Assembly: GCA_016190005.1 (NCBI GenBank)
Contig: JACPRK010000099.1
Location: 32,157 to 96,156, forward strand
Reading direction: 5' to 3'
Source of the DNA: Candidatus Wallbacteria bacterium
Lineage (GTDB): Bacteria; Muiribacteriota; UBA6191; JACPRK01
Length of the DNA: 64,000 bases
Shown: positions 46,987 to 55,345 of the stretch, piece after piece
Layout of the letters: each line of letters begins with the position of its first letter
Position numbering within the stretch: the first letter of the stretch is position 1
Notes under the pieces: model-generated
Seen by the model: the letters and a program-made list of their open reading frames with translations, nothing else
What the model was told of the DNA's origin: nothing
Databases searched by the model: none
Translations under genes and position numbers: made by a program

Positions 46987-47664
46987 TCAGGCTCCGCCTT
47001 TGCCGTCCACGCCCATCTCTGCCTTGAGCTTGGCGAGCTCGACGTCGACCTCGCTGGCGCCCTCGAGCAGCTTCACTTCGCTCTTCAGGGGGTCCGCGGA
47101 GAGCTCGAGCATGACGCCGCTCTTGAGCTCCATATCCTCGATCTTGGTGGCGATGCGGTCGAACTCGGCGAAGGCGTCTGTCTCCTTGACCTCGTTTGCG
47201 GTGGTGGAGAGCTGCATCTTGGTCTCGGCGATCCGCTTGCGCGTGATGAGCTCCTTCTTCTTCCGCTTGGCCTCCTCGATCTTGTTCTCGAGGGTGGTCA
47301 GAGCCTGTTTGAGGGACTCGACGGCTTGCGCCTGGCGCTGCTGTTCCTTGTCGTACTGGTCGACCAGGTCCTGGCTAGCCTTGAAGCGCACCAGCGCTGC
47401 CTTGGCCAGCGCGTCGTCGCCCTTGCCGACGGCGAACTGCGCCTTGCTCTTCCAGCTGGCGGCCTCTTCCTTGAGCTCTGCGACCTTCTTCTGGATGCGG
47501 CGTTCGTCGACCATCGCCTGGGTCACCTGCTCCTTGGCCTGGCGATAGTTCTCTTCCATGTCGCGGATGAGCTGCTCGAGAGTCTTCTCCGGGTTCTCGG
47601 CGGCATCGAGCATCGAGTTGACGTTGGAGCGCAGCATCCGGCCCAGTCTGGCGAACAGTCCCAT
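46987..47664 (-). CDS. pspA: PspA/IM30 family envelope-stress protein
   Basis: 225 aa, family length, AGGAGG 7 nt before the ATG. Starts MGLFARLGRMLRSNVNSMLD, the amphipathic membrane helix, then NPEKTLEQLIRDMEENYRQAKEQV and the long coiled coil that polymerises on stressed membranes (KSKAQFAVGKGDDALAKAAL, VESLKQALTTLENKIEEAKR), ending in an acidic tail. PspA binds and stabilises damaged inner membrane and, in enterobacteria, inhibits the sigma-54 activator PspF. It is the last gene of a four-gene set that also encodes a sigma-54, a kinase and an activator. Confidence 0.93.
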   Translation of the reverse strand: MGLFARLGRMLRSNVNSMLDAAENPEKTLEQLIRDMEENYRQAKEQVTQAMVDERRIQKKVAELKEEAASWKSKAQFAVGKGDDALAKAALVRFKASQDLVDQYDKEQQRQAQAVESLKQALTTLENKIEEAKRKKKELITRKRIAETKMQLSTTANEVKETDAFAEFDRIATKIEDMELKSGVMLELSADPLKSEVKLLEGASEVDVELAKLKAEMGVDGKGGA

Positions 47665-47686
47665 CTCGGTCCTCCTGAATCGGGTC

Positions 47687-49081
47687 TCAGGTTTCGAGGC
47701 CCATTCCTTCGACGATTTCGGCGAGCTCTTGCGCCGAGAGTTTGAGCAGTTTGGCCGCGCGGCCTCGGTCGCCGCCGGAGCGCGCCAGCGCCTCCTCGAT
47801 CAGTTTACGCCTGAATTGAGCCACGCGCTGTCGGAAACCCCCAGAGGTGTCGTCGGCTTCCGCGGGCCCGGCTTTTTCGAGCGGCGGCAGGTCCTCGGCC
47901 GTGATCGTCTTGCGCCGCGTGCGGTAGGCGACGCGCTCCACGAAAAACTTGAGCTCCCGGATGTTCCCGGGCCAGTCGTGGGCGGCCAAGAGCTTCTCGG
48001 CCTCGGGCTCGAACGCCTCCGGCTCGATGCCGGGCACCTCGTTAGCGAGCAGGCGAAGGAAGTGGGCAGCCAGCTGCGGGATGTCCTCGCGGTGTTCGCG
48101 CAAGGCGGGAAGCCGCACCTGTTCGAAGGCGAGGCGATCGTAGAGGTCCTCCCGGAACTTGCCTCTCTTCATTTCCCTCTCGAGGTCGGCGTTGGTGGCC
48201 GCCACGACGCGCACGTCGACCTTGATGGTCTGGCCGCCGCCGACCCGCTCGAAGGTCTGGTACTCGAGCACGCGCAGGATCTTCTGCTGGAAGTCGTAGG
48301 GCATGTTCCCGATCTCGTCGAGGAACAGAGTGCCCTTGTGGGCCAGCTCGAATCGGCCGCGGCGGAAGGGCGCGTTGTTGAAGGCGTTCTCCTCCTGGCC
48401 GAAGAGCTCGCACTCCAGCAATCCCTCGGAGAGCGCCGCGCAATTGAGGGTCACGAAGGGGCCGCCCTTGCGCGGGCTGGCCTGGTGGATGGCCGCAGCC
48501 ACGAGCTCCTTGCCCGTGCCGCGCTCGCCGCGGATCAGCACGGGGCGGGGAATCGGAGCCAATCGCTCCACATGCTGAAGCAACTCCTTCATGGCCGGCG
48601 ACTGTCCCACCACCCGGTACTTGCGGTAGAGCTCCTCCTGGTAGAAGTCGACGCGGGCGGTCAGCTCGCGGTTCTTCTCCTGGGCTCGCGAAAGGTCGTC
48701 CATGACGCCGGAAAGCTCGGCGGCCCGGCCGATGTTGGCTTCGAGCTTGTCCGAGAGGTCGAAGTTCTTCTCGATCCAGGCGCTCGCTCCGGCCTTCATC
48801 GCCTCGACGGCCAACGGGATGTTGCCCTGGCCAGAGAGCATCACCGCCTGCAGCTCCGGGGCCAGCTTGCGCAACTCCTGGAGCAGGGCGATGCCCGTCT
48901 TCTTGCGGCGACCTAGGTCGTAGTCGAGGATGGCCAGCCCGTAGCCCTTCGGGTTCTTCTTGACGGCGGCAATGGCCTTGTCGGGATCGGAGTGGCTCTC
49001 CACGTCCAGCGAACGGGCCTTTGCAAGCTCGGTGACGAGCTTGACGATCTCGGCTTGATCGTCGACCACCAGGATCTTCAT
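47687..49081 (-). CDS. NtrC-family response regulator with altered GAFTGA loop
   Basis: 464 aa. Receiver 1-120 ([10 protein letters not shown]53 in ILDYDLG, S83, K105); AAA+ domain 155-390 with Walker A GERGTGKE (185-192), Walker [11 protein letters not shown] (250-259), sensor [10 protein letters not shown] and Arg-finger region [11 protein letters not shown]-terminal Fis-type helix-turn-helix ([20 protein letters not shown]). In normal sigma-54 activators the L1 loop is GAFTGA; here residues 232-237 read NAFNNA. The loop contacts sigma-54 region I, and activators lacking it usually do not work with normal sigma-54. A divergent sigma-54 is encoded two genes upstream, 22 bp from pspA downstream. 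ATG preceded by AGAGGA. Confidence 0.9.
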   Translation of the reverse strand: MKILVVDDQAEIVKLVTELAKARSLDVESHSDPDKAIAAVKKNPKGYGLAILDYDLGRRKKTGIALLQELRKLAPELQAVMLSGQGNIPLAVEAMKAGASAWIEKNFDLSDKLEANIGRAAELSGVMDDLSRAQEKNRELTARVDFYQEELYRKYRVVGQSPAMKELLQHVERLAPIPRPVLIRGERGTGKELVAAAIHQASPRKGGPFVTLNCAALSEGLLECELFGQEENAFNNAPFRRGRFELAHKGTLFLDEIGNMPYDFQQKILRVLEYQTFERVGGGQTIKVDVRVVAATNADLEREMKRGKFREDLYDRLAFEQVRLPALREHREDIPQLAAHFLRLLANEVPGIEPEAFEPEAEKLLAAHDWPGNIRELKFFVERVAYRTRRKTITAEDLPPLEKAGPAEADDTSGGFRQRVAQFRRKLIEEALARSGGDRGRAAKLLKLSAQELAEIVEGMGLET

Positions 49082-49103
49082 CGGCCCATCCTCTCACGCG
49101 CGG

Positions 49104-51122
49104 TCATGCCAGCTCCGAGACGATCAGGCTGCCCGGGTCCTCGGCGATCGACTCGGACATGGAGAGGCCGCCGCCCCTGGGCAGAGGCTCCAGCTCGAGC
49201 GGAAAGCGCATCGTGAAGCGTGTCGCGCGGCCCGGCGCCGAGGAGACTTCCAGCGTTCCGTGGCTTTCTGCCACGGTGCGGCGAACGATTGCGAGCCCCA
49301 GCCCGTTGCCCGAGGCCTTCGTCGTGTAGCCGGTGCGGAAGATCGCCTCGCGGATGGCCGGCGGGATTCCGGGCCCGTCGTCCTCGACACTGACCAGCAC
49401 GGTGCCGCGTTCCTCGTCGGCCTCGGTCCTGATCCGCACATGTCCTGGGCCGCCGAGCGACTCGAGGGCGTTTGCGACCAGGTTCAGCACGGCCTCTTCG
49501 AAGCGGTCCGGGTCCCCGGAGATACTAGGAAGCTCCGGGGCCAGCGTGACCATGAGCTCGCAGCCTTCGGGCCTGGCCCCCTCCATCCGGGCCGCGACGC
49601 GCCGGGCGATCGCGTTGAGGTCCACGCGGCCGGTCGAATTGGCCTGGGGCTGGATGGCGCGCAGGTAGGCTCCCATGCTGTCGTAGGCGTCCTCGAGGAC
49701 GGCCAGCACCTCGCCTAGCTCGGCTGCCGGGGGGCCGTCCTGCACCTTGGACCGCATCCGGCGCAATCTGTTTCCTGTCAGGCCGAGCACGTTCTTGATC
49801 TTGTGATCGCGCTCGTGGATTTCGGCGTAGACCTCGTGCTCGGCCAGGTCGACCAGGCAGCGGGCAACGATGGCGAGTGCGTAGGGGGCCTGCCGGCCTG
49901 TCGCTGCCAGCAGGGACTCGATCCGTTCCTCCAGGGAGAACTCGGTGCCGCGCCGGTAGAGCGCCTTGGCGAAGTTGAGGCAGGCCTTGGCGTAGGTGGG
50001 CCGCAGGGCCAGCGCTCGCGAGAAGTGCTCCAGCGCCTGCTCGACCTCGCCGCGCTCGAGCGAGAGCGCGCCCAGGTTGTTGTGGGCCACGTAGAAGTCG
50101 GGGTCCCACTCGAGGCCCGCCCGGTAGTTGGCCATCGCCTGCTGATAGCCGTCTGCGGTGTCGTCGTAGAGACTGGCCAGCAGGAAGTAGACAGGAGCGA
50201 GCTTTCGGCCGGACTTCACGTCGAGCTCGGGCGAAGAAGCGATACAGGACTCCAGGATGGCGATGGCCCGGGCTCGGTTGTCGCCCTCGTCGCGGTTCTT
50301 GGCGTAGAGGGAGGCGAGCTGGAAGGCGGCGCCGGCGTGGGCAGGCGACAGGGTGCGCGCGCGCTCGAGGTACTTGAGCCCGGCGGCGGTGTCGCCCATC
50401 GATAGAGAGATGAACCCCAGGTTGTAATAGGGCTCCGGATCGTGCGGCTGGGAGGCGGTGAGGCGGTCGAGAAGCTCTCGGGCACGGCCGGTGTCACCCG
50501 CGTTGCTGGCGGCGACGGCGACCTGGCAGACGAGGCCGGGAAGCGAGGGGTCGAGCTCGAGCGCTCTGGAGAGATCGGCCAGCGCCTCGGGAAACTGGCG
50601 CAGCGTGGTGTGGATGAGGCCGCGGCACTGGAGGATGGGAGCGGAGCGGGGCTCGAAGGTGAGGGCTAGCGAGAGGTACTCCAGGGCCTTCTGGGGCTCG
50701 CCGGCGTCGCGGGCGATGAGGGCGGCGTTGTGCTGGTAGAGCGCGCAGCCTGGGGCGAGGTCGATGGCGCGCTCGACAGCGCGTCGGGCCTCGAAGAAGA
50801 AGCCCTGGCGATGGCAGGCGACGGCGAGGTTGTTGTAGGCCTCGGCGATGTCTCCGGCCAGCAGCAGGGCGCGGCGGTAGCGCTGCGCGGCCGCGACGAA
50901 GTTGCCGGCGAGCAGGGCGCGGTTGCCGTCCTCGAAGACTTCGTGGACTGCGCGGTCGCGCCGCCGGCCGTGCTCCAGGCGCACGGGCATCGACTCGGCG
51001 AGCCGCTCGGGTTCCGTGTGGGGGTTGTCGCGCGGGGCCGGGCGGGAGGGCGGCAGGGCCCTTCGCTTGCGGGCGCGCCGGCCCTGGAGCGGGACGATGT
51101 GTGGCTTCTGTCCGCGGCCCAT
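49104..51122 (-). CDS. Cytosolic TPR-histidine kinase
   Basis: 672 aa, no membrane segment. Residues 60-430 are about nine TPRs (AEAYNNLAVACHRQGFFFEA, PEALADLSRALELDPSLPGL, PYYNLGFISLSMGDTAAGLK, AHNNLGALSLERGEVEQALE). The kinase follows: DHp helix with His in IHERDHKIKNVLGLTGNRL, then ATPase with AVLNLVANALESLGG (N box), EDDGPGIPPAI, and NGLGLAIVRRTVAESHG. It probably senses a protein partner via TPRs and phosphorylates the receiver encoded 22 bp downstream. It starts 6 bp after the sigma-54-like gene. Confidence 0.88.
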   Translation of the reverse strand: MGRGQKPHIVPLQGRRARKRRALPPSRPAPRDNPHTEPERLAESMPVRLEHGRRRDRAVHEVFEDGNRALLAGNFVAAAQRYRRALLLAGDIAEAYNNLAVACHRQGFFFEARRAVERAIDLAPGCALYQHNAALIARDAGEPQKALEYLSLALTFEPRSAPILQCRGLIHTTLRQFPEALADLSRALELDPSLPGLVCQVAVAASNAGDTGRARELLDRLTASQPHDPEPYYNLGFISLSMGDTAAGLKYLERARTLSPAHAGAAFQLASLYAKNRDEGDNRARAIAILESCIASSPELDVKSGRKLAPVYFLLASLYDDTADGYQQAMANYRAGLEWDPDFYVAHNNLGALSLERGEVEQALEHFSRALALRPTYAKACLNFAKALYRRGTEFSLEERIESLLAATGRQAPYALAIVARCLVDLAEHEVYAEIHERDHKIKNVLGLTGNRLRRMRSKVQDGPPAAELGEVLAVLEDAYDSMGAYLRAIQPQANSTGRVDLNAIARRVAARMEGARPEGCELMVTLAPELPSISGDPDRFEEAVLNLVANALESLGGPGHVRIRTEADEERGTVLVSVEDDGPGIPPAIREAIFRTGYTTKASGNGLGLAIVRRTVAESHGTLEVSSAPGRATRFTMRFPLELEPLPRGGGLSMSESIAEDPGSLIVSELA

Positions 51123-51128
51123 GGGCGA

Positions 51129-52478
51129 TCAGGGCACGGGCCGGGCGACCGGCCGCTTCTGGCGGTTGCGCGCGTAGAAGTTGAGGCCGGCCTTGGTCCG
51201 GTTGCGGTGGTAGGTGATGGCGCGTCGCGAGAGCTTCAGGCCGAACTCGGCCTGGAGGATTCCCTGCAGCTGCGTGTCCGTGTAGGGGGTGGCGATGGTG
51301 CCTGCGGCGAGCTCGCGCGCTTCCCGTCTGCCGATCAGATCGCGCACGACCTCGGCGACCTTGCGGAAGAGCTTCTTGAGCGGCAGCTCGCCATGGGGCG
51401 TGGCGATCAGCTTGTCGCGGATCAGGCGGCTGACGGTCGCCTCTTCTTCCTGGAGCTCGCGCGCGGCCTGGGCCTGGGTAAGCGGGATCATCTGCAGTGG
51501 GTCGCCCGTCAGGAGGTAGCGATACTGGTTTCTGAAGAGGCAGGCGACGATGCGGCAGAGCACCGTCTTGCGCTGGTTGACGGCCTTGAGTTGCTCGAGG
51601 AAGTCGCGCTCGCGGGTCGAGAGGCGGATGCCGGGCAGGTCGGTGTGGAGCCTGTACTTGACGTCGTAGAGGTCGTCGCCAAGGAATCGCAGCTCCAGGT
51701 CGAGGGACTCCTTACCTCGGACGACCTCGGCGACGACCCGGGCACGGGACTTCTCGGCCTTGCGAGGCGCGGGCGCGTCCCGCACGTCGAAGTGGAGGCT
51801 ATTGAGGATTTGAATCTTTTCCAGCGTTGCCAGAATGGCCGCAATCTCCTCGGCGGGGGCGTTGACGCGGCGCATGATGAGATCGAGGTCTGGCTTGCAG
51901 GCCAAGAAGAGCTCCGAGAATTCCTCGGGGCTGAGGCGGGCGCGCTCGATGAAGCGGCGGATGCGCTCGACGTGAGAGGAGGTGTCGAAGGTTTCCGGGG
52001 AAGCCTTGAAGGCCAGGAAGTCGGGCTCTTCCTCGCGGGTGGAGACGGAAAAGGAGGGCGAACACTGCTGCAGCGAGGAGAGGTAGGCCATGTACCGGAG
52101 CACGGCGGTGAGGGGGCCGAGCGGCACGCGGTACTTGCGGGCCAGCTGCTGGCGTCGGGAGAGCGCACCTGGGGCCAGAAAATCCTGCTGCCAGTCGGGC
52201 TGGCGCGTGATGGCGTGCTTCTCGAAGAAGTGGACCATCTCCTGGTCCTTGTACTCCTCGTAACGGTGCTGGGGGATGTTTCCGCGATACCGGACGCGCT
52301 CGATGACGCCGCGGCCGACCAGCCGGGAGAAGGTCTCGTCCTTCTCGAGCCGCTCGGCCATGTCGCGGAACTGCCGCTCGTCGAGGTAGTAAACCGACAT
52401 CAGCGAGCGCGGGAGCGCGCGCGGCGCAATGCGCGCTTCGACCTTCACGCGGGCAGAGGTGGAGAGGAGTCGAGGCAT
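51129..52478 (-). CDS. rpoN: Divergent RNA polymerase sigma-54 factor
   Basis: 449 aa, close to RpoN length. The C-terminal half aligns throughout with RpoN: NQRKTVLCRIVACLFRNQY (302-320), PLTQAQAARELQEEEATVSR (332-351, the helix-turn-helix; RpoN has HESTVSR), LIATPHGELPLKKLF (RpoN TPRGIFELKYFF) and the RpoN box SRRAITYHR at 417-425 (RpoN ARRTVAKYR). Region I is present but changed: ALPRSLMSVYYLDERQF stands where RpoN has TPQLQQAIRLLQLSTLEL, so the conserved glutamines are gone. Region II is short and not notably acidic. First gene of the set with kinase, altered activator and PspA. No clear ribosome-binding site; start provisional. Confidence 0.85.
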   Translation of the reverse strand: MPRLLSTSARVKVEARIAPRALPRSLMSVYYLDERQFRDMAERLEKDETFSRLVGRGVIERVRYRGNIPQHRYEEYKDQEMVHFFEKHAITRQPDWQQDFLAPGALSRRQQLARKYRVPLGPLTAVLRYMAYLSSLQQCSPSFSVSTREEEPDFLAFKASPETFDTSSHVERIRRFIERARLSPEEFSELFLACKPDLDLIMRRVNAPAEEIAAILATLEKIQILNSLHFDVRDAPAPRKAEKSRARVVAEVVRGKESLDLELRFLGDDLYDVKYRLHTDLPGIRLSTRERDFLEQLKAVNQRKTVLCRIVACLFRNQYRYLLTGDPLQMIPLTQAQAARELQEEEATVSRLIRDKLIATPHGELPLKKLFRKVAEVVRDLIGRREARELAAGTIATPYTDTQLQGILQAEFGLKLSRRAITYHRNRTKAGLNFYARNRQKRPVARPVP

Positions 52479-52552
52479 CGGATCGGCGCCACCAATGTAA
52501 CACGCGCAGCCTGCGTCGCGGCACCCTGTCCGTTACCGGCTGCTGCCGATGA

Positions 52553-52580
52553 TTGACAGGAGACAGGGGCGCCGAATAAG
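52553..52580 (+). promoter_or_regulatory. Sigma-70-type promoter for the exported cyclophilin
   Basis: TTGACA at 52553-52558, a 16-bp spacer and AATAAG at 52575-52580, about 45 bp before the GGAGGAGG and ATG at 52628. The -35 is perfect, the -10 moderate. Confidence 0.55.
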
Positions 52581-52627
52581 ATCGGGCACCTTCGCCGCGG
52601 GCGCGGCGGGGTTGGAGGAGGACACCG

Positions 52628-53449
52628 ATGAACGCGATTATCCGAAAGTCTCTCGCTCTGGCTGCGGCCGTCTGTCTGGCCGTCGTGCCGGCGCTGGCCG
52701 GGAAAGTCGTCCTGAAGGATGGCCGCACGCTCGAAGGCGAGGTCATCGTCAAGGACAAGGTCGTCACCGTGAACGGGGCGACCGGGCTGTTTCAGTTCAA
52801 GGAAGAGCAGGTCCAGTCGATGGAGAAGGGCGAGCCCGCTGCCGTCCAGGTTGCGGCCAAGCCTACGGATGCCGCCAAGCCCGCCGAGGGCGCCAAGACC
52901 GCCGAGGCTCCGAAGGAAAAGCTGCCCGTGGTCACGATCGTGACGTCGATGGGAAGCATCACCGCTGAGCTCTTCGAGGACGATGCGCCGAACACAGTCG
53001 CCAACTTCGTGAGCCTCGCCGAGAAGGGGTTTTACGCGGGCTGCAAGTTCCACCGGGTGATCAAGGACTTCATGCTCCAGGGCGGCGACCCCAACAGCAA
53101 GGAAGCCGACGTCGCGAAGTGGGGGATGGGCGGACCGGGCTACTGGTTCGAGGACGAGTTCTCCAGCCGCACCAACGAGAAGTACGCTCTTTCGATGGCG
53201 AACTCGGGCCCCAACACCAACGGTAGCCAGTTCTTCATCGTGACCAAGGAAGGGGGCACTCCTTGGCTCAACGGGCGGCACTCGGTGTTCGGGCGCGTGC
53301 TCAAGGGCCAGGAGATCGCCGACGCCATCGAGAAAGTCGAGACCGGCGAGGCGGATCGTCCCAAGAAGGACGTCGTGATCGAAAAGATCGTCATCGACTT
53401 CAAACGAGACCACAAGTACGAGCCGAAGGTCCACCCGGGAGACAAGTAA
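52628..53449 (+). CDS. Exported cyclophilin-type peptidyl-prolyl isomerase
   Basis: 273 aa, strong GGAGGAGG. Signal peptide (SLALAAAVCLAVVPALA), a short beta-type domain (KVVLKDGRTLEGEVIVKDKV) and an Ala/Lys/Pro linker (residues 74-97), then a cyclophilin at about 100-260: [14 protein letters not shown] (catalytic Arg, Phe, Gln), [11 protein letters not shown], and Trp in TPWLNGRHSVFG. Catalyses cis-trans isomerisation of prolyl bonds in envelope proteins. Ends [16 protein letters not shown], nearly the same tail as the next cyclophilin, so the two arose by duplication. Confidence 0.93.
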   Translation: MNAIIRKSLALAAAVCLAVVPALAGKVVLKDGRTLEGEVIVKDKVVTVNGATGLFQFKEEQVQSMEKGEPAAVQVAAKPTDAAKPAEGAKTAEAPKEKLPVVTIVTSMGSITAELFEDDAPNTVANFVSLAEKGFYAGCKFHRVIKDFMLQGGDPNSKEADVAKWGMGGPGYWFEDEFSSRTNEKYALSMANSGPNTNGSQFFIVTKEGGTPWLNGRHSVFGRVLKGQEIADAIEKVETGEADRPKKDVVIEKIVIDFKRDHKYEPKVHPGDK

Positions 53450-53512
53450 CAGCCGGCCCAGGTGCGCCTTTCGGGCGCGCCCGGTGGTACTGGCAAAAGG
53501 AGAGTCGAAAGC

Positions 53513-54055
53513 GTGTCCAAGGAAAGGTTGCCCACGGTGAACATTCTGACCAGCATGGGCACCATCACCTGCGAGTTGTTCGAGGACGATGCGCCCAACA
53601 CGGTCGCCAACTTCATTCACCTGGCGGAGAAGGGGTTCTACGACGGGACCAAGTTCCATCGGGTGATCAAGGACTTCATGATCCAGGGCGGCGATCCGCT
53701 CAGCAAGACGCCCGAGACGACGCGCTGGGGCACGGGCGGACCGGGCTACTGGTTCGAGGACGAGCTTTCGGACCGGCACCACGAGCGCTACGCGCTTTCG
53801 ATGGCCAACGCCGGCGCCAACACCAACGGGAGCCAGTTCTTCATCGTCACGAAGTCGAACGGCACCAGCTGGTTAGACGGCAAGCACGCGGTCTTCGGAC
53901 GCGTGAGCAAGGGCCATGAGGTCTGCGACGCCATCGAGAAGGTCGAGACGAGCCAGGGGTTCAACCGGCCGATCCAGGATGTCGTCATCCAGAAGCTCAC
54001 CGTCTCCTACAAGCGCAGCCACAAGTACGAGCCCAAGGTCCACCACGACCGCTAG
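53513..54055 (+). CDS. Cytosolic cyclophilin-type peptidyl-prolyl isomerase
   Basis: 180 aa from a GTG at 53513 with AAGGAG about 10 nt upstream; an in-frame ATG at 53462 is less likely. A single cyclophilin domain without signal peptide: [50 protein letters not shown]. Strongly similar to the exported cyclophilin 63 bp upstream, including the tail [15 protein letters not shown]. The pair serves two compartments. Confidence 0.92.
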   Translation: MSKERLPTVNILTSMGTITCELFEDDAPNTVANFIHLAEKGFYDGTKFHRVIKDFMIQGGDPLSKTPETTRWGTGGPGYWFEDELSDRHHERYALSMANAGANTNGSQFFIVTKSNGTSWLDGKHAVFGRVSKGHEVCDAIEKVETSQGFNRPIQDVVIQKLTVSYKRSHKYEPKVHHDR

Positions 54056-54116
54056 ACCGGCGTCTCTGGAGCCGCAGACGCCCGCCAGGCAGGCGGACGG
54101 CGCGTCCCGTCCCGAC

Positions 54117-55331
54117 GTGATCGTCGTCGGCGGCGGGGCCGCGGGCATGATGGCGGCCATACGGGCCGCAGAGCTCGGGCGGCGGGTGCTTCTTCTGGAG
54201 AAGAACCCGCTGCTCGGGCGCAAGGTGCTGGTGAGCGGTAACGGGCGCTGCAACATCGCCAACGCCGGCGCGCACGTGGAGAACTTTCACGGCGAGAACA
54301 ACCGGTTCCTCCACTCGATCTTCGCCCGATTCGGAGTCGGTCGCACCCTCGAGTTCTTCGAGGAGCTGGGGCTGGCACTCAAGGAGGAGAAGCTGGGGCG
54401 GATCTTCCCGGTCTCCAACCAGGCCGCCAGCGTCGTCGCGCTTCTGGCGTATCGCATGGAGCAGCTGGGCGTGCGCGTCGCCTGCGGCGCCTGCGTCACC
54501 GGCGTGGAGCGGGAGGGAGCCGGATTCCGGGTCGACCTCAAGGACGCGCCCGCAGCACGGGCCCGGCGGGTGGTCCTGGCGCCGGGCGGGAGGTCCTTCC
54601 CCAAGCTGGGGACCACGGGCGACGGCTACGAGTGGGCCCGGGGCTTAGGCCACCGCGTCACCGAGCTGCACCCGGCGCTGGCTCCGATGGAGGCCGAGCT
54701 GGCCCGTCTGCACGGGCTGCAGGGAATCCGGCTCGAGGCCGAGCTGACGAGCAAGTCCGGAGGAAAGCGTCACAGGACCTTTCGAGGTGATTTGCTCTTC
54801 ACCGCCTACGGCCTCTCCGGCCCCACCGTGCTGGCAGCGTCGGCCGACCTCGCCACCCGGCTCGCGGGCACGCACCCGGCCTTTGAGGTCAGCTTCTTCC
54901 CGGGCCAGGACGCAGAGGCGGTTGAGGCCCTCCTGGCGCGACGCTGGGAAGCGGACCCAGGGCGGCGCCCCGGGTTCAGCTTCGTGGGCCTGTTGCCGGG
55001 CAGGATGGGACACGCCCTGCTCGAGTCCCTCGGCATCGACCCGGACGGTCCGCCCGTCGGACAGCTGGGCCCGCCGGTGCGGCGGCGCATTGCCCAGGCG
55101 TTCACGCGCTGGGAGTTTCGGGTCTCCGGATGCCGCGGCTGGGAAGAGGCCGAGGTCACGGCGGGCGGCGTGGCCGTCGATGGCCTCGACCCCAGGACGC
55201 TCGAGTCGAGGCACTGCAAGGGCCTCTACTTCTGCGGCGAGGTGCTCGACATCTTCGGCGACTGGGGCGGCTATAATTTCCAGTTCGCCTGGTCGACGGG
55301 ATGGATCGCCGGCGAGGAGGCCGCGAAATGA
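54117..55331 (+). CDS. FAD-dependent oxidoreductase, HI0933/YhiN family
   Basis: About 404 aa from a GTG at 54117, the only plausible start after the cyclophilin stop; an in-frame ATG at 53979 would overlap that gene by 77 bp. FAD dinucleotide site IVVGGGAAGMMAAIRAAEL near the start, LLLEKNPLLGRKVLVSGNGR, CNIAN, second motif VVLAPGGRSFPKLGTTGDGY, LLFTAYGLSGPTVL, and the C-terminal GLYFCGEVLDIFGDWGGYN. Members are flavoproteins of unclear substrate. The gene ends in the shared palindromic stop with the convergent YfhO-like gene. Confidence 0.88.
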   Translation: MIVVGGGAAGMMAAIRAAELGRRVLLLEKNPLLGRKVLVSGNGRCNIANAGAHVENFHGENNRFLHSIFARFGVGRTLEFFEELGLALKEEKLGRIFPVSNQAASVVALLAYRMEQLGVRVACGACVTGVEREGAGFRVDLKDAPAARARRVVLAPGGRSFPKLGTTGDGYEWARGLGHRVTELHPALAPMEAELARLHGLQGIRLEAELTSKSGGKRHRTFRGDLLFTAYGLSGPTVLAASADLATRLAGTHPAFEVSFFPGQDAEAVEALLARRWEADPGRRPGFSFVGLLPGRMGHALLESLGIDPDGPPVGQLGPPVRRRIAQAFTRWEFRVSGCRGWEEAEVTAGGVAVDGLDPRTLESRHCKGLYFCGEVLDIFGDWGGYNFQFAWSTGWIAGEEAAK

Positions 55332-55345
55332 CGCGGCCCGCGTCA
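55329..55345. repeat. 17-bp palindrome containing two convergent stop codons
   Basis: TGACGCGG-C-CCGCGTCA. The left TGA ends the flavoprotein gene and the right TCA is the TGA of the convergent YfhO-like gene. Both genes end within this one palindrome; it might act as a weak bidirectional hairpin. Confidence 0.8.

Noticed and set aside
52479..52552. GG-N10-GC pattern upstream of the sigma-54-like gene, suggesting self-activation
   Set aside because: Only the bare dinucleotides match; such a pattern is common by chance in GC-rich DNA, and this sigma factor may not use the normal consensus.
50730..52556. Plus-strand open frame opposite the sigma-54-like and kinase genes
   Set aside because: Glu/Val-rich antisense translation; both minus-strand genes have convincing domains.
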